Assembly: GCA_944415425.1 (NCBI GenBank)
Contig: CALYBP010000001.1
Location: 23,934-87,933 of the forward strand
Length of the DNA stretch: 64,000 bases
Origin: an uncultured Ruminococcus sp.
GTDB lineage: Bacteria > Bacillota > Clostridia > Oscillospirales > Acutalibacteraceae
Direction: 5' to 3'
Of this stretch, positions 9,021 through 17,306 are shown in pieces. The translations under genes were made by a program, and so were the position numbers. How positions within the stretch are numbered: the stretch's first letter is position 1; every line of letters begins with the position of its first letter. The notes beneath the pieces are model-generated. The model was not told the origin of the DNA and did no database searches. It was given only the letters and a program-made list of their open reading frames with translations.

Positions 9021-9136
9021 CTGTTCTAAAGACAGCAGGTGCGTAAGCATAAAGGGGTATCCCACCTGCCGAGGAAGATGCAAATTACATTTTGTGTTTT
9101 TGCAGCCGTCCGAGGCTTCGGGCGGCTGTTTTTTAT
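9021..9136 (+). promoter_or_regulatory. L10 leader with Rho-independent attenuator
   Basis: The rplA-rplJ gap contains the ribosomal protein L10 leader. GCAGGTG (9035-9041) pairs with CACCTGC (9063-9069), followed by CCGAGGAAG, which matches the known L10(L12)4-binding leader of Firmicutes. Downstream, CAGCCGTCC (9103-9111) pairs with GGGCGGCTG (9120-9128), followed by six T: a terminator before the rplJ start. The arrangement suggests that L10 controls rplJ-rplL by attenuation. Confidence 0.85.
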
Positions 9137-9169
9137 GAACTGCGTAAAAAACATTCGGAGGTGAAATAA

Positions 9170-9748
9170 TTGCCAAGTCAGAAAGTTTTAGAGCAGAAGA
9201 AGGCTGTTGTAGCTGAACTCGCTGAAAGACTCAAAAACTCTATCACAGGTGTGGTTGTTTGCTACGAGGGTATTAACACGGAAGATGACACAAAGCTCAG
9301 AAAAGAGCTTCGTGAAAACGATGTAAAATACACAGTAGTTAAGAACACTCTTCTTTCCCGTGCTTGTGATGAGGTTGGTCTTGAGGACATTAAGCCTGTT
9401 CTTGAAGGTACAACTGCTATCGCAACAAGTGACAGCGAGTACGCTGCCGCTGCAAGAATTCTTTGCAACTACGCAAAGGATCACGATAACTTTAAGGTTA
9501 AATCGGGTTATCTTGACGGTGCTGTAATCGATATGGATACTATCATATCTCTTTCAAAGCTTCCGTCGAGAGACGTTCTTCTCGCAAATGTACTCGGTGC
9601 ATTCCAGGCACCTATCGCTTCATTCGCTCGTGCCGTACAGGCTATTGTTGATAAGGGCGGCGTTGAGGCTTGCGCAGCAGAAGCTCCTGCTGCGGAAACA
9701 GAGGAAGCTCCTGCTGCAGAAACAGAGGAAGCTCCCGCAGCTGAATAA
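9170..9748 (+). CDS. rplJ: 50S ribosomal protein L10
   Basis: A 192-residue protein with the L10 N-terminal rRNA-binding domain (MPSQKVLEQKKAVVAELAERL, VVKNTLLSRA) and C-terminal helices that bind L7/L12 dimers. It uses a TTG start, fixed by CGGAGGTG nine bases upstream. The last ~22 residues are an acidic tandem repeat of EAPAAETE (two full units and a partial third), an extension beyond the usual L10 end. Expression is probably controlled by the L10 leader just upstream. Confidence 0.95.
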   Translation: MPSQKVLEQKKAVVAELAERLKNSITGVVVCYEGINTEDDTKLRKELRENDVKYTVVKNTLLSRACDEVGLEDIKPVLEGTTAIATSDSEYAAAARILCNYAKDHDNFKVKSGYLDGAVIDMDTIISLSKLPSRDVLLANVLGAFQAPIASFARAVQAIVDKGGVEACAAEAPAAETEEAPAAETEEAPAAE

Positions 9749-9797
9749 GCTGTTGATTAATTAAATTTTACTATTTTTATATCGGAGGTAAATTAAA

Positions 9798-10175
9798 ATG
9801 GCATCTGAAAAAATTACTGCTATTATTGAAGAATTAAAAGGCCTCACAGTTTTGGAGCTTTCTGAGCTTGTACACGCTGTTGAGGATGAGTTTGGTGTAT
9901 CCGCTGCTGCTGCTGTTGCAGTTGCAGGTCCTGTTGCTGACGGTGGTGCAGCAGCTGCTGAGCAGACTGAGTTTGATGTTGTACTTAAGGGTGCAGGCGG
10001 AAACAAGATTGCTGTTATCAAGGTTGTTCGTGAGGTAACAGGTCTTGGTCTTAAGGAAGCTAAGGCTCTCGTAGACGAAGCTCCTAAGACACTTAAGGAA
10101 GCTGTTTCTAAGGACGATGCTGAAGCTATGAAGGCTAAGCTCGAAGAAGCAGGCGCAGAAGTAGAATTGAAGTAA
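9798..10175 (+). CDS. rplL: 50S ribosomal protein L7/L12
   Basis: A 125-residue protein with the N-terminal dimerisation domain, an Ala/Gly hinge (about 35-55) and the C-terminal domain with [16 protein letters not shown], which recruits translation factors. The length and motifs are canonical. It is the last gene of the cluster: a strong terminator follows, and rpoB, which often comes next in bacteria, is not here. Confidence 0.97.
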   Translation: MASEKITAIIEELKGLTVLELSELVHAVEDEFGVSAAAAVAVAGPVADGGAAAAEQTEFDVVLKGAGGNKIAVIKVVREVTGLGLKEAKALVDEAPKTLKEAVSKDDAEAMKAKLEEAGAEVELK

Positions 10176-10190
10176 TTTTTACTGATTCTT

Positions 10191-10228
10191 TGACGGCTGT
10201 CCGTGAGGACGGCCGTTTTTTTTTTTTT
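10191..10228 (+). terminator. Terminator of the rplL operon
   Basis: GGCTGTCC and GGACGGCC form an 8-bp stem (one G-U pair) with loop GTGA, followed by a run of 13 T. Confidence 0.92.
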
Positions 10229-10230
10229 GC

Positions 10231-10316
10231 GTTATAGTAAACTGCTTGAAAACGGTCGGATAAGGAACATTTGATAATTCAACTTGTCTGTTCAAACTAC
10301 GGTCGATTTTCCCGAC
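10231..10316 (+). repeat. Dispersed ~95-nt intergenic repeat, copy 1 (divergent)
   Basis: It shares the family's start (TATAGTAAACTGC), the GAAAACGGTCGG block, the core TTTGATAAT and CTTGTCTG with the better-conserved copies near 23,000, 43,400 and 63,800. It ends in a GTCG/CGAC hairpin followed by ATTTTT. It lies directly after the rplL terminator. Confidence 0.6.
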
Positions 10317-10372
10317 ATTTTTACACTTAATAGATATTAATTAATACAAAAGCACTTTTTACTAATAAATTA

Positions 10373-10401
10373 TTGCTAAAACTGTAATGACGTGGTATAA
10401 T
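10373..10401 (+). promoter_or_regulatory. Sigma-A promoter of the zinc-ribbon gene
   Basis: TTGCTA (10373-10378), a 17-base spacer and a perfect TATAAT (10396-10401), 30 bases before the start codon. Confidence 0.7.
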
Positions 10402-10430
10402 TACCGTATATTAGTTAAAGGGGTGTATTT

Positions 10431-12002
10431 ATGTTTTGTAAAAATTGCGGAAACGTTCTGAATGAAAACGACAAATTTTGCATGAAGTGCGGATGTCCTG
10501 TTGAAAATACCGGATATGTTGGTCAAGATTTTTCAACGGACAACGGAACGGCTGCTCAGCCGACACAGCAGACGGTATCTCATGTTAAAAATACTGAACA
10601 AAATTTTAATCAGGAGGTACAGCCTAATCAATGGGCAGGACAGCCTAATCAGCCGGTACAGCCGCAGCCAAAAGAGAAAAAGCCGTTTCCCGTCAAACTG
10701 GTTGCAATAATCGGCGGTGCAGTACTTGTTGTTGCAGCCATTGTGGTTACGCTCATTGTCGTATTAAATCAGCCTAAATCAATTAAAATTACAGAAGATT
10801 ACATAAAGGTTGAATTTGAAGATAACCTGCTGTATGACGGTTTTGCAAACGCTCAGTTTTCAATAGATTATGAGAAAATTGATGACGAGCTCATACCAAA
10901 AAAGGATACAAACAAGTATGAAAATGATTTGAACTCGGTAGGAGATTGGATTGACGCAATACAGGATTACGATGAATATCTTTTAGCATCTGAAAACAGC
11001 TTTGAACCGTTTATATATTATTGCGACATTGACGCTTATATTAAAGACTCTGAGGAGAGCAGAAAAGAAGCTGAAAATTACGCTGCCGGCGCATATCAGA
11101 ATGTTAATAATATTGGCAAGGATGACGTGATTGTCGTGAAAATAACATGGTCTGACAGCACGGATGATATTGAGTATATGGAGCTTATGGAGAAAGCACT
11201 CGGCATTTCACTTGATAAATCTGACATTGAATTTGAAATTAAAGTCAGCGATATTTTAGAGGATCAGTCAATTAACCTTAAAGAATGTGTAACTGTTGAT
11301 CCTGTAAAGTATATAACCGAAAACGATCTTGTCAAAACCGACGGAATCGTTGACGGCGGACTTTGCGTTAAGATTTTGCCGTTTGAATATGAGCAGGACG
11401 GATATACCGTTAAGTCTGACGGTTCGATAAACTATGGATATTATGCTTCATATGCAAGTGTGTCGGTATTTGACGGCGAGTCCCAAATATACTCGTTTAG
11501 GGTAAATCTCAGCGAATCGGAGGATTTAAGCGACGGCGATTTGATTACAATAAGTACCGATGAGGAAAACAGTTTGTCGAACGGAATAATTGTCAGCGCG
11601 AACAACAGCTCGTATACGGTTGTTTTAAACGAAGCTCTGACAGTTGATAAGGTGAAGAGCAATATTGACAAAATAAAGGAACAGGCTGTAAAAATAGCCG
11701 AAGAGGATATAAGCAAACTAAGTGATGCAAGCGTTGAAAATGTATATTTTTCAGAAACAAAGGATCAAGAAAACTATTCATATCAGAATGCATTGATTTT
11801 TGTCATTAAGGGAAAGTATACTTCAATTACCGAGACAAATACCAGATATTTTGAGATTAGACTTTTCAACACATATTTAGATGGGGAAGAACTTGCTTAT
11901 ACAAAACAATCTTCGGGAATAGGATATTCAAAGAAAGAGGATATACAAAAGTACAGCAGTTACCTCAACGACGAGGATTATAAGGTTACAAAAATCCAGT
12001 AA
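10431..12002 (+). CDS. Zinc-ribbon membrane protein of unknown function
   Basis: A 523-residue protein. It starts with a CxxC...CxxC zinc ribbon (MFCKNCG... FCMKCGCP, residues 1-24), then a Gln/Pro-rich linker (about 30-80) and one membrane helix (about 88-112). A long Asp/Glu-rich extracytoplasmic domain of about 410 residues follows, in which no family is recognised. The N-terminus stays in the cytosol if the single helix anchors it. It has its own promoter and terminator, so it is a single-gene unit. Similar zinc-ribbon/TM/extracellular proteins are common in Ruminococcaceae, with unknown roles. Confidence 0.8.
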   Translation: MFCKNCGNVLNENDKFCMKCGCPVENTGYVGQDFSTDNGTAAQPTQQTVSHVKNTEQNFNQEVQPNQWAGQPNQPVQPQPKEKKPFPVKLVAIIGGAVLVVAAIVVTLIVVLNQPKSIKITEDYIKVEFEDNLLYDGFANAQFSIDYEKIDDELIPKKDTNKYENDLNSVGDWIDAIQDYDEYLLASENSFEPFIYYCDIDAYIKDSEESRKEAENYAAGAYQNVNNIGKDDVIVVKITWSDSTDDIEYMELMEKALGISLDKSDIEFEIKVSDILEDQSINLKECVTVDPVKYITENDLVKTDGIVDGGLCVKILPFEYEQDGYTVKSDGSINYGYYASYASVSVFDGESQIYSFRVNLSESEDLSDGDLITISTDEENSLSNGIIVSANNSSYTVVLNEALTVDKVKSNIDKIKEQAVKIAEEDISKLSDASVENVYFSETKDQENYSYQNALIFVIKGKYTSITETNTRYFEIRLFNTYLDGEELAYTKQSSGIGYSKKEDIQKYSSYLNDEDYKVTKIQ

Positions 12003-12013
12003 TTTCAACTAAA

Positions 12014-12042
12014 AAATCCACCGGCTTATCCGGTGGATTTTA
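12014..12042. terminator. Bidirectional terminator between convergent genes
   Basis: AAATCCACCGG and CCGGTGGATTT form an 11-bp perfect stem with a T-run on one side and an A-run on the other, so it can serve the zinc-ribbon gene and the HAD gene facing it. Confidence 0.85.
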
Positions 12043-12121
12043 TTAGTTGAATTTATGATGACATAAGAACGGTGTTGCGGAAATCGCAAACCGTTTCATA
12101 CAACAATAACCCGCTGAACGG

Positions 12122-12829
12122 TTATTTCTCAGTCAGGAAGTTATAAAAGCTTTCAAAACTGCCGTTTTTATATTTCGAGAAATCCTTGTTATCACGGTTT
12201 ACAAGAGTATCTGTTACTAAAAACGTGTCAAATCCGAGCTTTTCCGAGCACATATCCTCGTCAACATCGTTGCCGATCATAATACTTTCATTGGGATTTA
12301 TGCCGCATTTTTCACATATGTCCTCGTAATATTTAAGATTGGGCTTGCAGGAGCTTGAATTTTCGTAAAATGTAATATATTCAAAATCGTCGGGGGAAAC
12401 TCCTGCCCACTCAAGTCTTCTCCTTGTCGCAACTTCGGGAAAAATCGGATTTGTAGCGGCAATAAGTCTGCCGCCTTGGTTTTTTATGTAGTCAATACTC
12501 ATTTTTACATAAGGATTCGCCTCAGTCGCCTGCTTGGCGGCTATAAATTCATTGCAGTAATAGTCGTCAAATTGTTCAACATATTCATCTAAGCTTTTGC
12601 CGCAGACTTTCTGCGCCGCTTCCCAAAAAACCTCCTTATTGGTTCTTGTTCCGTCGTTGAGCCCCATTTGTTTTGTTCCGTACCACAAAGCCTTTATAAG
12701 TGTGTCGGAATCAACTTTGAGTACGGGTACAAATCTTTTGCAAACCGATTTAAAATAAAGTTTAATGAATAAATCCATATCCATAGGCAACAAAGTACCG
12801 TCTAAGTCAAAAAGATAATTTTTATACAT
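12122..12829 (-). CDS. HAD-family hydrolase (phosphatase)
   Basis: A 235-residue haloacid-dehalogenase-type protein. Motif I is FDLDGTLLP at residues 7-15, motif II lies in AATNPIFP and motif IV is MIGNDVDEDM near 187, so all the catalytic acids are present. A helical cap lies between motifs I and II. The substrate cannot be told from sequence. The open frame extends upstream to 12877, but the ATG at 12829 follows GGAGGTTATAGG. It is transcribed divergently from the 2-hydroxyacid dehydrogenase gene through overlapping promoters. Confidence 0.85.
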   Translation of the reverse strand: MYKNYLFDLDGTLLPMDMDLFIKLYFKSVCKRFVPVLKVDSDTLIKALWYGTKQMGLNDGTRTNKEVFWEAAQKVCGKSLDEYVEQFDDYYCNEFIAAKQATEANPYVKMSIDYIKNQGGRLIAATNPIFPEVATRRRLEWAGVSPDDFEYITFYENSSSCKPNLKYYEDICEKCGINPNESIMIGNDVDEDMCSEKLGFDTFLVTDTLVNRDNKDFSKYKNGSFESFYNFLTEK

Positions 12830-12848
12830 CCTATAACCTCCGGGTATT

Positions 12849-12877
12849 ATTATAGAATAGTATTTTTTAATTTGCAA
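12849..12877 (-). promoter_or_regulatory. Sigma-A promoter of the HAD hydrolase gene
   Basis: On the minus strand: TTGCAA (12872-12877), a 17-base spacer, TATAAT (12849-12854). Its -35 is the same six bases used by the plus-strand promoter. Confidence 0.75.
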
Positions 12878-12900
12878 GATTCAAAATTTTAAGATATAAT
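12872..12900 (+). promoter_or_regulatory. Sigma-A promoter of the 2-hydroxyacid dehydrogenase gene
   Basis: TTGCAA (12872-12877), a 17-base spacer, TATAAT (12895-12900), 22 bases ahead of the ATG. TTGCAA is palindromic and is also the -35 of the divergent promoter. Confidence 0.75.
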
Positions 12901-12921
12901 TAAACCCATAGGAGTGATACT

Positions 12922-13869
12922 ATGAAAATTGTCCTTACTGACGCGCAAACCGTGCTTGATAATATCGTTAACGCCGATATTTTAAAACAGTTCGGCGATG
13001 TTTCGGAATACGGACTTTTAAAGTACGATGAGGTTGCCGAAAAAATAGCCGACGCCGATATGGTAATCTGCAATAAAACAATACTCAATGAACACACGCT
13101 TGCTCTTGCAAAAAATCTAAAGTATATTGGGCTTTTTGCAACAGGCTATAACAATATTGATGTCGAATACTGCAAAAAACATAACATTGCTGTTTGTAAC
13201 GCAGGTTCATACTCTACAAATGCCGTTGCTCAGCACACATTTGCGCTTATTATGGAGCATTATAACAATACGTCCAATTACAACAAATATGTGCATGACG
13301 GGATGTGGAAGAGAAGCAAGACCTTTTCCCCGTTTGTTTATCCTCTTACCGAGCTTTGCGGAAAAACCATGGGAATAGTGGGTTTCGGGAATATAGGCAG
13401 AGCCGTTGCCAAAATTGCCAACGCATTTGAGATGAAAGTACTTGCATATAACCGTTCCGAAAAAAAAGATGAATATGCAGAGTTTGTAAGTTTTGACAGA
13501 CTGCTTGAGCAAAGTGATATTGTAAGCGTCCATTGTCCGCTTAACAGTGATTCTGAAAATATGTTTGATAAAACAGCATTTAAAAAAATGAAAAAAACTG
13601 CCCTTTTCGTAAATACCGCAAGAGGCGGAGTAATGTCGGAAGATGATTTGTTTTACGCATTGACAAACGGCGAAATAGGCGGCGCGGCTATTGATACGCT
13701 TAGGGTAGAGCCTATGGAAGAAAACTGCATTTTAATGGAAGCCCCCAACTGTATTATGACTCCTCATATTGCATGGGCTCCTGTTGAAACAAGAGAGCGA
13801 CTTATGAATATTGTTGCAGAAAACATCAGAGAATTTTTGATGGGAAACAAAAAAAACAGAATAGTTTAG
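12922..13869 (+). CDS. D-isomer-specific 2-hydroxyacid dehydrogenase
   Basis: An NAD-dependent reductase of 315 residues. The Rossmann loop GIVGFGNIGRAVA lies near 151-163, the catalytic Arg in NTARGGVMSEDDL near 233, the Glu in RVEP and the His in MTPHIAWAP near 285. The N-terminal piece LFATGYNNIDVEYC resembles glycerate dehydrogenase/hydroxypyruvate reductase, so that is the likeliest activity, but lactate or other 2-keto acids are possible. The start follows TAGGAGTGATACT. It is divergent from a HAD phosphatase, which might act on a related metabolite. Confidence 0.9.
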   Translation: MKIVLTDAQTVLDNIVNADILKQFGDVSEYGLLKYDEVAEKIADADMVICNKTILNEHTLALAKNLKYIGLFATGYNNIDVEYCKKHNIAVCNAGSYSTNAVAQHTFALIMEHYNNTSNYNKYVHDGMWKRSKTFSPFVYPLTELCGKTMGIVGFGNIGRAVAKIANAFEMKVLAYNRSEKKDEYAEFVSFDRLLEQSDIVSVHCPLNSDSENMFDKTAFKKMKKTALFVNTARGGVMSEDDLFYALTNGEIGGAAIDTLRVEPMEENCILMEAPNCIMTPHIAWAPVETRERLMNIVAENIREFLMGNKKNRIV

Positions 13870-13926
13870 TTTGGTATAATTATATTTTGTGCTTTCTTGA
13901 AAGGCATATAAATGTTTTTAAATATA

Positions 13927-13955
13927 TTGACTTAAAAGGTAAAAAAGCGTAAAAT
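13927..13955 (+). promoter_or_regulatory. Sigma-A promoter of the DUF815 gene
   Basis: TTGACT (13927-13932), a 17-base spacer, TAAAAT (13950-13955), 25 bases before the ATG. Confidence 0.7.
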
Positions 13956-13979
13956 AAGTGTTGATTGGGATGGTAGTTA

Positions 13980-15209
13980 ATGAATAATGTCAACAAAGTA
14001 AGATTTATGCTTTCTTCGCTGTCGGTTTTTAAAGGAATTATGAAACGAAGCGTGGTAAAAGCGTATTATGATTTATTGCTTTCTCTTGAAAGCGAGCCGG
14101 ACAGATTTTTGAATTGTTACGGCAATTTTTATTCGGTTATCAGCGAGAGAGGGTTCAGTAACAGGCTTGCCTATGCTTTGACGGAAGCCGCAATGTTTGA
14201 TGAAAACTGTTTTTCAAGAGCTGCGGCAGCCGGTAAATACAACACGCTGCCTGAGGATGTTTTGTCAGCTGTAAAGCGTGACTGCAAGGCGATTCTTGAA
14301 GCATCAAAGCTTACTCCCGATGATATTATCTCTGCATACAAATACAATAATGAGATAAAAGAGATTATTCCATCACTTCCGCAATGGAAGTCAGGGAAAC
14401 TTGAAAAAAGCTTTGAGATGTTTGATGATTCTCTTGAAAATATAGCAGGTTATTATAAAGAAAACGGCTGTGGTATTTTTGCCCGCTACAAGGCATTTAT
14501 TTGGCGTGACGGTGATATTCAGCCTGTGCTTCATGCGGATAAAATTGATATTGATTCATTTACAGGCTATGAAATTCAAAGAGAAATGGTTGTTAACAAT
14601 ACAAAGTCGTTTATTGAGGGCAAGAGCTGCAATAACTGTTTGCTTTACGGTGATAAGGGAACCGGAAAGAGCTCTACTGTCAAGGCAATAGCTAATGAGT
14701 TTAGAAAAGACGGACTTAGAATTGTTGAAATTCCCAAGGAGCGTTTGATTGATTTCCCGATACTTGTTGATAAAATCGCGGCGCTCCCGATGAAATTTAT
14801 AATATTTATCGATGATTTGTCGTTCCAAAAGCAGGATCAGAGCTACACAACCCTAAAGGCTGTTTTGGAGGGCGGTCTTGCCGCCAGACCGGACAATGCG
14901 CTGATATATGCCACGTCAAACCGCCGTCATCTTGTTAAGGAGAGTTTTGCAGACAGGACCGACGATGATGTAAATACAAGGGACAATATGCAGGAAACGC
15001 TGTCGCTTTCCGACAGATTCGGACTTGCTGTTTGTTATTCTATTCCCTCAAAAAAGGAATTTGTGGATATTGTATGTGCGCTTGCAAAGCAAAAGGGCCT
15101 TGATATGACAAGAGAAGAGCTTGAAAAGGGAGCAGAAAGATTTGCACTTTCAAGGGGAGGAAGATCTCCTCGCTGTGCAAAGCAATATGTTGAATCTCTT
15201 TTTTGCTGA
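13980..15209 (+). CDS. DUF815-type AAA ATPase
   Basis: A 409-residue ATP-binding protein. The N-terminal ~185 residues are helical and unassigned. The AAA core has Walker A YGDKGTGKSSTV near 222 and Walker B FIIFIDDLSF near 273, followed by a sensor-like YATSNRRHLV. This combination is the DUF815 family, found next to varied metabolic genes and without a settled function. The RBS is weak (GGGATGG). A lipoprotein gene follows after 53 bases with its own strong RBS, so co-transcription is likely. Confidence 0.85.
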   Translation: MNNVNKVRFMLSSLSVFKGIMKRSVVKAYYDLLLSLESEPDRFLNCYGNFYSVISERGFSNRLAYALTEAAMFDENCFSRAAAAGKYNTLPEDVLSAVKRDCKAILEASKLTPDDIISAYKYNNEIKEIIPSLPQWKSGKLEKSFEMFDDSLENIAGYYKENGCGIFARYKAFIWRDGDIQPVLHADKIDIDSFTGYEIQREMVVNNTKSFIEGKSCNNCLLYGDKGTGKSSTVKAIANEFRKDGLRIVEIPKERLIDFPILVDKIAALPMKFIIFIDDLSFQKQDQSYTTLKAVLEGGLAARPDNALIYATSNRRHLVKESFADRTDDDVNTRDNMQETLSLSDRFGLAVCYSIPSKKEFVDIVCALAKQKGLDMTREELEKGAERFALSRGGRSPRCAKQYVESLFC

Positions 15210-15262
15210 TAAAAAGTAGAAACGCACTATACGGAGTTTGTGCTTAAATTCGGAGGTAAATT

Positions 15263-16498
15263 ATGAAAAAGAGAATTGTCTCGCTTACCGTTGCAGTCGC
15301 TTTTATGCTTTCGTTTGCTTTAACATTTTCGGGATGCGAGGAAAGTGACTATCCTGTTGATATAGCTAATATAACAATAGAAAGTCAGCCTGAAAACATA
15401 GTTGTTCTCGATCCTTCTGCCGCAGATATAATCTCCTATATGGAATATGATGTAAAAATGGAGGGACGAAGCGAAGAAGTTGATCAGGAATGGTTGAGCA
15501 TTGTTCCCACGGTTGGTTCCGAAAACAATCCCGATGTGGACAAAATTGTTGATTGTGAAGCGGATATTGTGTTCGCAGGTGAAAACCTTGACAAGAGTGT
15601 TGAGGAGGAGCTTAAAAGTAAAAATATTACGGTGGTAAAAATGTCGCAGGCGGATACCGTAACACAGCTTGAAACTAATTACATGACAATAGGAAAAATT
15701 CTCGGAGGGAAGTTTAAGGGAGCCGCACAGGGCGAGGAAGCCTATGAAAAGCTTACTGACGAAATGGAGCAAATAAAGACGGCAGTCCAGACAGAGATAA
15801 AATCTGATGTTCTGTTCACGGTATGTTATTTGTATATTGAGAATAACAAGCTTAAACTTATGACCAGCGGTACATACGGGGATTTGCTTTTGAGCTACAC
15901 GGGAGCTGTTAACACGGCTGTTAATATTGATGAAAGCAGTGTTGATGTCAACACTTTGAAGATTGCAAATCCTAATTTTATTTTTTACGCAGACGAGGCA
16001 ACTCTTAATGCGGTAAAGGGCGATTCTCTTCTAAGTACGCTTGACGCTGTAAAGAACGGAAACACACTAATGATTTCCGAAAAAGAAATGACAAGACAGG
16101 GGCTTACGGCCGTAAAGACTCTTGAAAAGATGGTAGGATTTATGTACCCGTCTCTTGTTAAGTCGGATTCAACACCCGATGAGGCACAGCAGTCGGCAGG
16201 CGGAGAAATATCAGATAATAATTCAAAGGACACCTCTGTTGCAAAAGACTATGATATTAATCTTGAAGGATTGTCACTTAAGTATGAAGACGAAAACGAC
16301 AATGTTAAAAAGATGCAGCAGCGTCTTTACGACTTGGGTTATGTAGATGATAAGGAGAACATAACGGGCTACTACGGCGATATTTCAAAGTCTGCCGTTG
16401 AAAGCTTCCAGTCAAAGAACGGCATCAAGAAAACAGGAAACGCGGATAACAAAACTCTTATTAAGATGTTTGACAGCGGTGCCGTTAAAAACAAATAA
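15263..16498 (+). CDS. Solute-binding lipoprotein (BtuF/FepB-like) with peptidoglycan-binding tail
   Basis: A 411-residue exported lipoprotein. The signal peptide ends in the lipobox TFSGC (Cys about 25). Residues ~40-300 look like a class III periplasmic-binding protein of the vitamin B12/siderophore type: it opens with PENIVVLDPSAADIISYM and contains VDKIVDCEADIVFAG and later NPNFIFYAD. A Ser/Asp linker follows. The last ~75 residues form a peptidoglycan-binding domain (VKKMQQRLYDLGYVDD, GYYGDISKSAVESFQSKNG). No permease or ATPase lies nearby, so it may sense or bind a ligand at the wall rather than feed a transporter. The fusion is unusual. Confidence 0.8.
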   Translation: MKKRIVSLTVAVAFMLSFALTFSGCEESDYPVDIANITIESQPENIVVLDPSAADIISYMEYDVKMEGRSEEVDQEWLSIVPTVGSENNPDVDKIVDCEADIVFAGENLDKSVEEELKSKNITVVKMSQADTVTQLETNYMTIGKILGGKFKGAAQGEEAYEKLTDEMEQIKTAVQTEIKSDVLFTVCYLYIENNKLKLMTSGTYGDLLLSYTGAVNTAVNIDESSVDVNTLKIANPNFIFYADEATLNAVKGDSLLSTLDAVKNGNTLMISEKEMTRQGLTAVKTLEKMVGFMYPSLVKSDSTPDEAQQSAGGEISDNNSKDTSVAKDYDINLEGLSLKYEDENDNVKKMQQRLYDLGYVDDKENITGYYGDISKSAVESFQSKNGIKKTGNADNKTLIKMFDSGAVKNK

Positions 16499-16522
16499 GA
16501 GTAATTTACGAAAACCATAATT

Positions 16523-16558
16523 GAAGGGGACAGACAAAACGTCTGTCCCCTTATAATT
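16523..16558. terminator. Terminator after the solute-binding lipoprotein gene
   Basis: AGGGGACAGAC and GTCTGTCCCCTT form a stem of about 11 bp with loop AAAAC; TTATAATTTG follows. It lies between convergent genes. Confidence 0.85.
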
Positions 16559-16683
16559 TGAGTTTATGGTTTATAGCTAAAAATATTTGTAATTGAAAAA
16601 GGACCGTGACTTTAAATTTGTCCTAAAGAAAAAACTGCCTTATATAAGTTTTAATCATAACAGATGCATAAAAGCCTGTAAAA

Positions 16684-17295
16684 TTATTGTATAAGGTGTT
16701 TAATAGAGTCCTTATCTGTAATTTTTCTTATAACTTTGCACGGATTTCCGGCGGCGAAAGAGCCATCGGGAATGTCTTTTGTAACAACGCTTCCTGCGCC
16801 TATAACACAGCCTTTCCCTATTGTTACTCCGCCGCATACGGTTACGTTTGATGCAAGCCAGCAGTCATCGTTGATAGTTACGGGTTTTGCATACTCATTG
16901 TTTGAAAGCGTGCCGTCGCTGTTTTTCCTCATTCTTCTTTCATCCGCACACATTGGATGAATCGGTGTTGCAACCGTGCAGTTAGGTCCGAAAAACACAT
17001 TGTTCCCTATTGTAACCTCACAGCAGTCTAAAATAACAAGGTTAAAATTTGCGTAGCAGTTTTCCCCGAATGATGTGAAAACACCGTAATCAAACTGTAT
17101 TGGGCCTTGAAGATAAAGCCCGCTCTTACTGTTTGGAAGAAGTTCTGCGAGAATTTTACCGCGCTTTTCGGTTTCATCTTCAAATGTATCATTATATTCC
17201 TTGCAAAGCCTGTGGGCTTTACCTCGCATTTTAGTAAGTTCCTCGTCGGATGCGTCATACATAAGCGATTTGAGCATTTTTTCTTTTTCTGTCAT
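16684..17295 (-). CDS. Sugar O-acetyltransferase (maltose/galactoside acetyltransferase type)
   Basis: A 203-residue left-handed beta-helix acetyltransferase. The N-terminal maltose-acetyltransferase segment (MTEKEKMLKSLMYDASDEEL...) is followed by hexapeptide repeats such as ITIGNNVFFGPNCTV and VTIGKGCVIGAGSVVTKDIP. The catalytic His lies in ATPIHP near residue 114. It transfers acetyl from acetyl-CoA to a sugar hydroxyl, probably for detoxification or wall modification. It follows the L,D-transpeptidase gene by 11 bases on the same strand, so the two are probably co-transcribed. Confidence 0.9.
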   Translation of the reverse strand: MTEKEKMLKSLMYDASDEELTKMRGKAHRLCKEYNDTFEDETEKRGKILAELLPNSKSGLYLQGPIQFDYGVFTSFGENCYANFNLVILDCCEVTIGNNVFFGPNCTVATPIHPMCADERRMRKNSDGTLSNNEYAKPVTINDDCWLASNVTVCGGVTIGKGCVIGAGSVVTKDIPDGSFAAGNPCKVIRKITDKDSIKHLIQ

Positions 17296-17306
17296 TTTAA
17301 CACCTC

